Assembly: GCA_003218935.1 (NCBI GenBank)
Contig: QHPA01000224.1
Location: 1-14,322 of the forward strand
Length of the DNA stretch: 14,322 bases
Origin: Verrucomicrobiota bacterium
GTDB lineage: Bacteria > Verrucomicrobiota > Verrucomicrobiia > Limisphaerales > AV2
Reading direction: 5' to 3'
Position numbers and translations under genes: made by a program. The notes beneath the pieces are model-generated. The model made no database searches. It had not been told where the DNA came from and was given only the letters and a program-made list of their open reading frames with translations. This document shows, one piece after another, positions 1 to 6,885 of the stretch (its first letter is position 1; the number at the start of each line of letters is the position of its first letter).

Positions 1-463
1 CCCGTGCCGTCGGTCGCGCACCAACTCACAGAGTTGCTCGAACAGGCTTTGATCCGCAACCACGGCCAGCGCATTTCCGATCGCCCATTTCAGGCCTGAA
101 TCCTTCTGAGAGGCGGTCAGAAACTCAGCTATCAGAGGAAGCGCTGCCCTTGGTTTCGCCCATGGTACTGACAATGTCCGAACGATTGACTCTTTGACTG
201 TCAGGATCTGAAATCAACGGAAGCCATTTAAGCAAAACTGGAATAGCTGCTCGGTAGGCGACGCCACTGGCTCGCAGTTCGTCCACAGAGGCAACGTCAA
301 ACCCAGCTTGCCTCAGCTCGTCGAGGACTGGCTGAGCGGTGATTCCGTGGTATTGAATTTCCCCTTGTCGCTTCTCATAGAATTGATGCTTGCGGGCGGC
401 GAAGTCGGGATCATTTCGCAGTTCCGCGGCAAAATCGGCGGCCATCATTGATTTCTTTCGCAT
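1..463 (-). pseudogene. HEAT-repeat domain protein, frameshifted and cut by the window edge
   Basis: The first frame reads from 463 to a stop at 125 (112 residues). It begins with a charged helix (AAELRNDPDFAARKHQF), then a segment QPVLDELRQAGFDVASVDEL and a HEAT-like helix IPVLLKWLPLI. The other frame, from about position 162 to the window edge, continues the same fold as WAKPRAALPLIAEF and LKWAIGNALAVVADQSLFEQ. The two halves join naturally as a HEAT/PBS-lyase-like repeat protein, so a small indel near 160-164 breaks the gene. HEAT repeats are protein-binding scaffolds; the partner is unknown. The start could be the ATG at 463 or the double ATG at 445-448, and neither has a strong ribosome site. 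A sequencing error is an alternative to true pseudogenisation. The 3' end lies outside the window. Confidence 0.7.
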
Positions 464-576
464 ATATCAATTGTAACGCGAGGCTATCGTGCTGACTGCT
501 CAGAAACAAGAGAAACTCTGGCTGACCGCGCATCGCGCAACCGTCGGCAGCAAGATGCGCTGCGTGCTCGCATTAT

Positions 577-593
577 CCTCGGCTGCGCCGAGG
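577..593. repeat. Short perfect hairpin with 3-base loop
   Basis: The 7-base arms cctcggc and gccgagg enclose the loop tgc. It lies between the HEAT gene and the regulator. A related tcggc/gccga pair follows at about 621-640. No U-tract follows it, so it is more like the other dispersed palindromes of this window than a terminator. Confidence 0.5.
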
Positions 594-650
594 GGTGTCT
601 AACCAACAGGCCGCTTGTTCTCGGCATGAAAAAACGCCGAGGTCGTTTTT

Positions 651-756
651 CCCTCTCTCCCCGCGAGGAACGAGTGGGGAGAGGGCTGGAGAGAGGGGAA
701 AGTGACAAAAAACGGCTCCTCTCCCCGGCCCTCTCCTCCTTTTGGGGAGGAGAGGG
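651..756. repeat. CCCTCTCC palindromic repeat (two hairpins)
   Basis: A pyrimidine-rich/purine-rich element with two stems. The first pairs 655-662 with 676-683 (ctctcccc/ggggagag). The second pairs 729-739 with 746-756 in an 11-bp perfect stem around a 6-base loop. A related palindrome lies at 13855-13872, so this is a dispersed family. It fills most of the 377-base gap between the HEAT gene and the regulator and creates spurious open frames on both strands. It could affect transcription into the regulator, but nothing in the sequence shows that directly. Confidence 0.65.
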
Positions 757-840
757 AGAAGGGAAGAGCTGCTGCGCTCCAAGCAAACTACTTGCCGAAC
801 ACTATTGGTTTGCGACCCAGAGAGCGTGGACCAGTTCAAA

Positions 841-1305
841 ATGGAAATTGCTGCTGGCAACCGCGCTAATTCAACGACCGGCCAGGATGAGTTGAGATTT
901 AGAATTATTCCAAGTATTGACAAGGGGAAGCGTGTTGTTACGCCGCAACGCGAGCATGTTTATTACGTGTTGCTGGGGGAACGCGATCACCCGACCGCGG
1001 AACAGGTCTTCCTGCGCGCCAAGAAAGACATGCCGGACATCTCGATGGCCACCGTTTACAACTGCCTGGATGCACTCGTGACGTCCGGTCTGGTGAAGCA
1101 GGTAAATCTGGACCGCGGCGCGACGCGCTTTTGTCCGAACATGCACGAGCATTGCCATTTTTACTGCGAAAGCTGCGGCGGGGTTTACGACATTGGTTTG
1201 ACCCGCGCGCGACCTGAAGTCCCGATGCCGCGCGGTTTCAAAGCGACGCATCTGGAATTGTCCATTCGCGGCCTCTGTCCGGATTGCACCGCGAAAAAGA
1301 AGTGA
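841..1305 (+). CDS. PerR/Fur-family metalloregulator
   Basis: A 154-residue Fur-superfamily repressor. The winged-helix part carries VTPQRE (33-38) and the recognition helix ISMATVYNCL (67-76). The dimerisation part has two CxxC zinc pairs, C109/C112 and C146/C149. Compared with B. subtilis PerR, H50, H104, H106 and D117 match the sensing-site ligands H37, H91, H93 and D104. The Asp at the D104 place favours PerR over Fur, which has Glu there. The ligand matching D85 is Cys98 here, which is unusual. The frame is open back to 742, but that stretch is the palindromic repeat. The ATG at 841 is chosen, and a TTG at 892 preceded by aggatgag is a good alternative. The gene lies 67 bases upstream of sufB in the same direction, so it probably regulates the Fe-S genes and itself in response to peroxide or metal. 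I see no clear Per/Fur box. Confidence 0.85.
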   Translation: MEIAAGNRANSTTGQDELRFRIIPSIDKGKRVVTPQREHVYYVLLGERDHPTAEQVFLRAKKDMPDISMATVYNCLDALVTSGLVKQVNLDRGATRFCPNMHEHCHFYCESCGGVYDIGLTRARPEVPMPRGFKATHLELSIRGLCPDCTAKKK

Positions 1306-1321
1306 GTTCACCGGCGTTGTG

Positions 1322-1357
1322 ACGCTTCAACGCTTCAACGCTTAAACGTTTTTAACG
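1322..1357. repeat. Short 8-bp tandem repeat in the sufB leader
   Basis: Units of the type cgcttcaa, cgcttcaa, cgcttaaa, cgttttta fill half of the 67-base gap before sufB. A similar cgttaaat-type spacer lies at 5777-5810 before sufT. No convincing -35/-10 pair or ribosome site could be assigned for sufB. Confidence 0.5.
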
Positions 1358-1372
1358 GGTCTGCGATTTCAC

Positions 1373-2821
<1,449 letters not shown>

Positions 2822-2825
2822 TTTT

Positions 2826-3032
2826 AACCACGGATAAACACGGATGAACACGGATTCAATTCCTGATTTGCGTCGCGGCGGCCAATCCAAACTGCTTTTG
2901 AAAGCGGAGACTGAGCAAATTATTGGTTTTGCTTTTGACGTTTTGAATGAAGTGGGTCATGGGCTGAATGAAAAGATTTATGAGAATCCGCTGACAGTTT
3001 TTATCCGTGTTCATCTGTGTCCATCCGTGGTT
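2826..3032. mobile_element. Deleted GxxExxY-associated repeat element
   Basis: Two inverted arms, 2826-2855 and 3003-3032, match at 27 of 30 bases. Each is built from a roughly 10-base unit of the type cacggatgaa. They flank a remnant of a GxxExxY-family gene. In several phyla such genes sit between this kind of repeat (from memory). A related solo copy lies at 8159-8189 after sufS. The element begins 4 bases after the sufB stop and ends 14 bases before the sufC start. No transposase is encoded, so any mobility would have to come from elsewhere. sufC lacks its normal 5' end at the right boundary, which suggests that arrival or later deletion of the element removed it. Confidence 0.65.
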
Positions 3033-3044
3033 GAAAAAATTTAG
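2844..3044 (+). pseudogene. GxxExxY-family protein, internally deleted remnant
   Basis: A 66-residue frame whose residues 1-50 match the N-terminus of GxxExxY proteins: the helix ETEQIIGFAFDVLNEVGHG and the signature GLNEKIYENPL (G-x-x-E-x-x-Y). The family is normally about 120-140 residues with a nuclease-like fold and no settled function. Here the frame leaves the homology after YENPL and runs into the right inverted repeat (TVFIRVHLCPSVV is translated repeat DNA). More than half of the gene, including the later conserved strands, is therefore missing. The start codon lies inside the left repeat. It separates sufB from sufC within the operon, and a functional product is unlikely. Confidence 0.75.
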
Positions 3045-3046
3045 AA

Positions 3047-3727
3047 ATGAAGCAACCCATTCTCATGGGCCCCAACGGGAGCGGTAAAAGCACGCTCACC
3101 GCCGTCCTCGCCGGGCGCGACGGCTACGAAGTTGCCGAGGGGCAAGTCCTCTATTGCGGCAAAGACCTGCTCGAGATGGATCCCGAGGAGCGCGCGCGCG
3201 AAGGCGTTTTTCTCGCGTTCCAGTACCCCATCGAAATTCCCGGCGTGAACACCACCTACTTTTTGAAGGCGGCGCTCAACGAAATCCGCAAGCACAAGGG
3301 CCAGCCGGAACTGGACGCGATAGAGTTCCTGGTGCTGGTGAAGGAAAAAATGAAAATTCTCCATCTGCCGGAAGACTGCCTGAAACGCTCCGTTAATGAC
3401 GGTTTCTCCGGCGGGGAGAAGAAACGCAACGAGATTTTTCAGATGGCCGTGCTCGAACCGAAGCTGGCCATCCTGGATGAAACGGATTCCGGTCTCGACA
3501 TCGACGCGCTGAAGGTCGTGTCCGAAGGCGTGAATAAATTGAAGCGGCCGGACAACGCGCAGTTCGTCATCACGCACTATCAACGATTGCTCAACTACAT
3601 CATTCCAGATTTCGTGCACGTGCTGTTCGATGGACGCGTCGTCAAGTCCGGCGGCAAAGAGCTGGCCTTGGAACTCGAAGAGAGAGGTTACGAGAGTCTG
3701 GTGAGCCACGAATTACAACCGGCGTAG
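3047..3727 (+). CDS. sufC: Fe-S assembly ATPase SufC, N-terminally truncated
   Basis: ABC-type ATPase that drives the SufBC2D scaffold. Motifs in order: Walker A GPNGSGKST (8-16, Lys14), Q-loop Gln59 in FLAFQYPIEIPG, signature SGGEKKR (from Ser121), Walker B AILDETDSGLD (Asp144, Glu145) and H-loop His177 in THYQR. The protein has 226 residues against about 248 in E. coli, where the Walker A Lys is residue 40. About 26 residues that form the first strands and the adenine-stacking region are missing. An in-frame stop at 3032-3034 prevents extension upstream, and the intervening DNA is the GxxExxY remnant, so the normal start is absent rather than misread. The rest of the gene is intact. Whether this form folds and binds ATP is doubtful. 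The stop codon lies inside the left end of the next repeat. Confidence 0.9.
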   Translation: MKQPILMGPNGSGKSTLTAVLAGRDGYEVAEGQVLYCGKDLLEMDPEERAREGVFLAFQYPIEIPGVNTTYFLKAALNEIRKHKGQPELDAIEFLVLVKEKMKILHLPEDCLKRSVNDGFSGGEKKRNEIFQMAVLEPKLAILDETDSGLDIDALKVVSEGVNKLKRPDNAQFVITHYQRLLNYIIPDFVHVLFDGRVVKSGGKELALELEERGYESLVSHELQPA

Positions 3728-3830
3728 CGCACGCTTCCAGCGGGCAGGTTCGGTGGGCGTCCCCTGCCCGCAGAAGATGAACTGGCGGCACGGATGCCGC
3801 GCAACTTGCAGGCAGGATACCTGCGCTACG
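3723..3830. repeat. Multi-hairpin palindromic repeat between sufC and sufD
   Basis: The ends are inverted: cgtagcgca (3723-3731) and tgcgctacg (3822-3830). Inside lie three hairpins: gcgggcagg/cctgcccgc (3740-3748 with 3763-3771), gcggca/tgccgc (3785-3790 with 3795-3800, 4-base loop) and gcagg/cctgc (3808-3812 with 3820-3824). The sufC stop codon TAG is part of the left end. It resembles a dispersed non-coding repeat of roughly 108 bp. The strong RNA structure could change the expression ratio of sufC and sufD, but that is inference. Confidence 0.6.
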
Positions 3831-3848
3831 AACGAAGTAGAACGGAAC

Positions 3849-4937
3849 ATGATTGCGACGAGATCAATCGAGACCATGAAAGAGACAGACCCGTATCTGG
3901 CGAAGTTTGACGAACTCATTGCGCCAACCGCGGGCAGTCACCCTTCATGGGTCTTCCCGCTCCGCAAGGCGGGCATTGCGCGCTTTGCCGAACTCGGCTT
4001 TCCCACGCTGAAGGACGAGGACTGGCGTTTCACGAACGTCGCCCCTATCGCGAAGCTGCCGTTCAAGCCCGTGTTCGGAGCGAACACGGACGGCGTTGCG
4101 CCAAAGACGCCGGGCAAATTCACCTTCGCAAACCTTAACGGCCCGCGTCTTGTCTTCGTGGATGGCCATTTCGCGAAAGAAGTTTCGACGATCCGCTCGT
4201 TGACCAAGGGGGTGAAACTCAGCAGTCTTGCCACGGCGCTCGTTTCCGATTCAGCATTTCTGGAAAAACATTTGGGCCGTTACGTCGGCACCGAGAAGAA
4301 CGCATTCGCTTCGCTCAATACTGCGTTCTTTCAGGACGGCGCATTCATCCACGTGCCCGCCGGCGTCGTTGTGCACGAGCCGATTCGACTCCTGTTCATT
4401 TCGACAGTCAAAGAGACCGGAGCCACAACGCATCCACGTAATTTGATTATCGCGGAGAAACAGAGCCGGTTAACCGTCATCGAAAGTTACGTCCGCACGG
4501 TGGATGCGTCCTATTTCACAAACGCTGTCACGGAACTGGTCGTGGGCGACGACGCGGTTATCGAGCACGTCAAGTTCCAGGACGAGAGCCGTGAGGCGTT
4601 TCACATCGCGACAGTGCACGGTCAATTCGGGCGCAACAGCCGGGTTAATGCTCACTCATTCGCCCTCGGCGCGCGGCTGTCGCGGAACAACATTCACGTG
4701 AATCTCACGGGTGAAGGGCTGGAGTGCATCCTTAACGGGCTTTATCTGACGAAGGGCGACCAGCTCGCGGATCACCACATGATTGTCGAGCATGCCCGGC
4801 CGCATTGCGCGAGCCACGAATATTTCAACGGCATTCTCGATGATAAATCAAAGGGCGTTTTCCATGGACGCATCCTGGTGCAGCAGAAGCGACCGTCGAT
4901 ACCAAGCCGCAACTGGAGATTTACGCCGACGACGTGA
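3849..4937 (+). pseudogene. sufD: SufD, larger N-terminal part, frameshifted
   Basis: SufD pairs with SufB in the SufBC2D scaffold. Residues 1-346 are clear SufD: PSWVFPLRKAGIARFAELGF, DEDWRFTNVAPIAKLPF, ASLNTAFFQDGAFIHVPAGV, the beta-helix region, and HEYFNGILDDKSKGVFHGRILVQ. After Gln346 (about 4886) the frame is lost and 16 unrelated residues lead to a stop at 4935-4937. The other frame resumes with EATVDTKPQLEIYADDVKC. The conserved segment normally between these points (KTDAxQTNxNLLLS-type) is absent. This indicates a deletion of about 55 bases, so this is not a simple one-base error. The frame is open from 3753, but that part is repeat DNA. The ATG at 3849 is preferred, with 3876 possible. 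As it stands the gene should give a truncated, probably inactive product. Confidence 0.9.
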
Positions 4938-5155
4938 AATGCACGCACGGCGCGACCGTCGGCCAGTTGGACGACGATGCCATTTATTATCTGCGCAGCC
5001 GTGGCATCGGATTGGAGACGGCAAGGCAAATGTTGATCCACGCCTTCGCCGGTGAGATCATCGATCGTGTGAAATGCGAGCCGGCGCGCGAGGAATTGGA
5101 CAGGCTGGTGTGGGAGAGGCTGGAAAAGAATCCACGCCTGACGGAGAAGAAATGA
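4934..5155 (+). pseudogene. sufD: SufD, C-terminal part after the frameshift
   Basis: This frame continues SufD, with homology from about 4889: DTKPQLEIYADDVKCTHGATVGQLDDDAIYYLRSRGIG, then a helical tail ending in RLTEKK. The KCTHG motif holds the Cys and His that match E. coli SufD Cys358 and His360. His360 is needed for cluster assembly at the SufB-SufD interface, so the frameshift separates the essential residue from the rest of SufD. A GTG at 4934 could serve as a start by overlap with the upstream stop, but a 73-residue fragment would not make a scaffold. With the missing piece restored, SufD would have about 450 residues, a normal size. Confidence 0.85.
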
Positions 5156-5164
5156 CCGTGAAAG

Positions 5165-5284
5165 CCCCAAGCTCCAAACACCAAACCCCAGAGAAACTCC
5201 AGGTTCCAAACTTTAGGGCGCACTGGGACTGTGCATCATCTTGGAGTTTGACGTTTGGAGTTTCTTTGGGATTTGGAGCTTGGG
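5165..5284. repeat. Inverted 'ccaagctccaaa' repeat between sufD and sufU
   Basis: Arms cccaagctccaaa (5166-5178) and tttggagcttggg (5272-5284) are perfect inverted copies. Between them are more partly matching pieces of the kind aaactcca and ttggagttt. The 156-base gap between sufD and sufU is almost entirely this low-complexity repeat. It carries no gene. Confidence 0.6.
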
Positions 5285-5301
5285 ATTTGGACCTTTCGCC
5301 T

Positions 5302-5306
5302 GGAGG
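5302..5306 (+). promoter_or_regulatory. Ribosome binding site of sufU
   Basis: GGAGG lies five bases before the ATG at 5312. This is the clearest Shine-Dalgarno sequence of the Fe-S locus. It fixes the sufU start against an in-frame ATG at 5255 that lies inside the repeat. Confidence 0.75.
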
Positions 5307-5311
5307 GCGAC

Positions 5312-5770
5312 ATGTTTGACGATCTGACAGACCTTTATCAACAGGTCATTCTGGACCACAGCAAGAGTCCGCGCAATTTCCACAAGCTGGCAAACGCCAA
5401 TCGCACCGCGCAAGGCCACAACCCGCTGTGCGGCGACCATTACACCATCTACGCGGTGATGGACGGCGACGTGATCAAAGACATCGGCTTTCAAGGCGCC
5501 GGTTGCGCGATTTCAAAGGCGTCGGCGTCAATCCTGACCGACACGTTGAAAGGGAAAACGAAAACTGAGGTGAAGGCGTTGTTCGATAAAGTGCACGACA
5601 TGGTGACTACCGGCAAAGTGAATGACGGCGAGATCGGCAAGCTGGCGGTGTTCGCCGGCGTGCACAAGTTCCCTGCCCGCGTGAAGTGCGCGATTCTGCC
5701 GTGGCACGCGGTCGTCGCGGCGGTCGAAGGCAGACAGGAGCCAGTGACGACGGAGATGGAAGATACATGA
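5312..5770 (+). CDS. sufU: SufU, zinc-dependent sulfur-transfer partner of SufS
   Basis: A 152-residue SufU. The zinc/sulfur ligands match the B. subtilis set: Cys40 and Asp42 in NPLCGD, Cys65 in GAGCAISKAS, and Cys126 in KFPARVKCAILPW. The 61-residue distance from Cys65 to Cys126 includes the roughly 20-residue insert that separates SufU from IscU. SufU takes persulfide sulfur from SufS and passes it to the SufBCD scaffold in the cytoplasm. The start is set by the GGAGG at 5302-5306. The N-terminus DLYQQVILDHSKSPRN is typical. The gene looks intact and is followed 55 bases later by sufT. Its partner sufS lies further down the same locus, separated by sufT and a Rieske gene. Confidence 0.95.
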   Translation: MFDDLTDLYQQVILDHSKSPRNFHKLANANRTAQGHNPLCGDHYTIYAVMDGDVIKDIGFQGAGCAISKASASILTDTLKGKTKTEVKALFDKVHDMVTTGKVNDGEIGKLAVFAGVHKFPARVKCAILPWHAVVAAVEGRQEPVTTEMEDT

Positions 5771-5776
5771 CAAGTT

Positions 5777-5810
5777 CGTTAAATCGTTGAAAAGTTGAAT
5801 CGTTAAATCG
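5777..5810. repeat. Short cgttaaat-type repeat before sufT
   Basis: Three variants of a 10-13 base unit (cgttaaat, cgttgaaaagttgaat, cgttaaat) fill most of the sufU-sufT gap. It has the same style as the sufB leader repeat at 1322-1357. No function is evident. Confidence 0.45.
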
Positions 5811-5825
5811 GCAGAATGGATTACT

Positions 5826-6380
5826 ATGCACTCAAACGAATCAGTCACCTTGACCCGCGACGTTGAGGCGTCGGTCGTGCCGGTAGGCACCAAGGTCACG
5901 CTACAAAAGGGCGAGCAGGCTTACATCACGCAGTCGCTCGGCGGCACCTACAGCGTCGTCGTCAACGGCAACATGTTCCGCATCGACGGCAAGGACGCCG
6001 ACGCGCTGGGCGTGGAGACCGCGGCAAAGCCGACCAGCGCCACCGGCCAGCCGCGCACGAAGGAAGAGTTGGAAAAGGAAGTTTGGGACCAGCTGAAGAC
6101 CTGTTACGATCCGGAAATCCCGGTCAACATCGTGGACCTCGGATTGATTTACGATTGCCAGGTCGCACCCATCGGCGAGGGCAAGAGCTACAAGGCGGAC
6201 GTGAAGATGACATTGACCGCGCCCGGGTGCGGGATGGGGCCTGTGCTGGCGCAGGACGTGCAGAACAAACTGCTGTCGGTCGAGGAGATCGACGAAGCGA
6301 ATGTCGAGTTGGTCTGGGACCCGCCGTGGAACCAGGGGATGATGACCGAGGCGGCGAAGCTGCAATTGGGATTGATGTAG
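5826..6380 (+). CDS. sufT: SufT-type Fe-S maturation protein (MIP18/DUF59 family)
   Basis: A 184-residue protein with two parts. Residues about 5-65 form the SufT-specific head (VTLTRDVEASVVP, TLQKGEQAYITQSLGG, FRIDGKDADALG). Residues about 78-184 form the MIP18/DUF59 domain with DPEIPVNIVDLGLIYD and MTLTAPGCGMGP, where Cys135 is the conserved cysteine. The end ELVWDPPWNQGMMTEAAKLQLGL is characteristic. SufT-type proteins are found in suf operons and help to mature or deliver Fe-S clusters, although the exact chemistry is not settled. A weak ATGGA lies five bases before the start. The gene is complete and lies between sufU and the Rieske gene. Confidence 0.92.
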   Translation: MHSNESVTLTRDVEASVVPVGTKVTLQKGEQAYITQSLGGTYSVVVNGNMFRIDGKDADALGVETAAKPTSATGQPRTKEELEKEVWDQLKTCYDPEIPVNIVDLGLIYDCQVAPIGEGKSYKADVKMTLTAPGCGMGPVLAQDVQNKLLSVEEIDEANVELVWDPPWNQGMMTEAAKLQLGLM

Positions 6381-6385
6381 AGCAG

Positions 6386-6426
6386 GTCAGGCGTCTCGCC
6401 TGACTCTGACAGGCTGGAAGCCTGTC
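6386..6426. repeat. Twin 3-base-loop hairpins between sufT and the Rieske gene
   Basis: Two perfect 8-bp hairpins lie three bases apart: gtcaggcg-tct-cgcctgac (6386-6404) and gacaggct-gga-agcctgtc (6408-6426). Five T residues follow at 6430-6434. The second hairpin plus the T run could act as a weak terminator or RNA-stability element. The same paired design appears at 8201-8242, so a dispersed REP-like repeat is the better reading. Confidence 0.7.
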
Positions 6427-6448
6427 CCATTTTTGAAAGAGAACTGGT

Positions 6449-6769
6449 ATGTCCAAACTCGTGAAAGTGGTGGCGCATACGAAAGACCTGACGCCGGGCA
6501 AGGCGACGGCGGTCGAGGTCGAAGGCCATCGCATCGCCGTGTTCAATGTGGACGGCACGTTCTACGCCATCGATGACACCTGTCCACACGCAGGCGGGCC
6601 GTTGTCGGAAGGGCAGGTCAAGGACTGCAAGGTGACCTGTCCGTGGCACGAAGCGGACTTTGATTTGAAGACGGGCGACGTGCTGTCGCCACCGGCATTT
6701 GAAGGGGTGAAAAGCTACCGAGTGGTCATCGAGGGAAATGATGTTAAAGTGGAGCTAAAATCCGAATGA
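6449..6769 (+). CDS. Rieske [2Fe-2S] ferredoxin-like protein
   Basis: A 106-residue single-domain Rieske protein. The cluster ligands are plain: Cys45-Pro-His47 and Cys64-Pro-Trp-His67, i.e. CxH...CxxH, with 16 residues between. The Gly-rich loop AGGPLSEG after the first box is typical of soluble NirD/BphF-type ferredoxins. There is no signal peptide or membrane anchor, so it should be cytoplasmic. An aaagaga stretch about seven bases upstream supports the ATG at 6449. A Rieske ferredoxin inside a suf operon may supply electrons for cluster assembly or be a main client; the sequence does not decide. The gene is intact. Confidence 0.93.
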   Translation: MSKLVKVVAHTKDLTPGKATAVEVEGHRIAVFNVDGTFYAIDDTCPHAGGPLSEGQVKDCKVTCPWHEADFDLKTGDVLSPPAFEGVKSYRVVIEGNDVKVELKSE

Positions 6770-6885
6770 CGAACGTCAAATGACGAAAGAATGAATGACT
6801 CAAAGCCATACGGCCCTTCGGGCGATCCGCAGACTTCCGGGGAAGTGCTAACGCGGTTGGCACTGCGAGCGTCCCCTTCCCCCTC
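6770..6885. other. Gap between the Rieske gene and sufS
   Basis: This 116-base gap holds a tgacgaa-rich stretch (about 6767-6800), a small hairpin gccc-ttc-gggc (6813-6823) and the palindrome acttcc-gg-ggaagt (6833-6846). No Shine-Dalgarno sequence precedes the sufS ATG; the last bases are pyrimidine-rich. No gene is visible. Confidence 0.4.

Noticed and set aside
742..840. N-terminal extension of the PerR-like regulator to the ATG at 742
   Set aside because: The extra 33 residues are encoded by the palindromic repeat and its edge and do not resemble Fur-family N-termini. The start at 841 or 892 fits better.
484..923. Several open frames on both strands over the 577-756 repeat
   Set aside because: Their translations are runs of Ser/Pro/Arg/Gly made by CCCTCTCC-type repeats. 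None has a domain or ribosome site.
1317..1346. Promoter upstream of sufB (ttgtga with cttaaa)
   Set aside because: The spacing is acceptable, but both boxes are poor matches and overlap the tandem repeat. Transcription from before the regulator is equally possible.
6408..6434. Rho-independent terminator between sufT and the Rieske gene
   Set aside because: The hairpin is perfect, but three bases separate it from a run of only five T residues. The twin-hairpin design recurs without any T run at 8201-8242, so a dispersed repeat is more likely.
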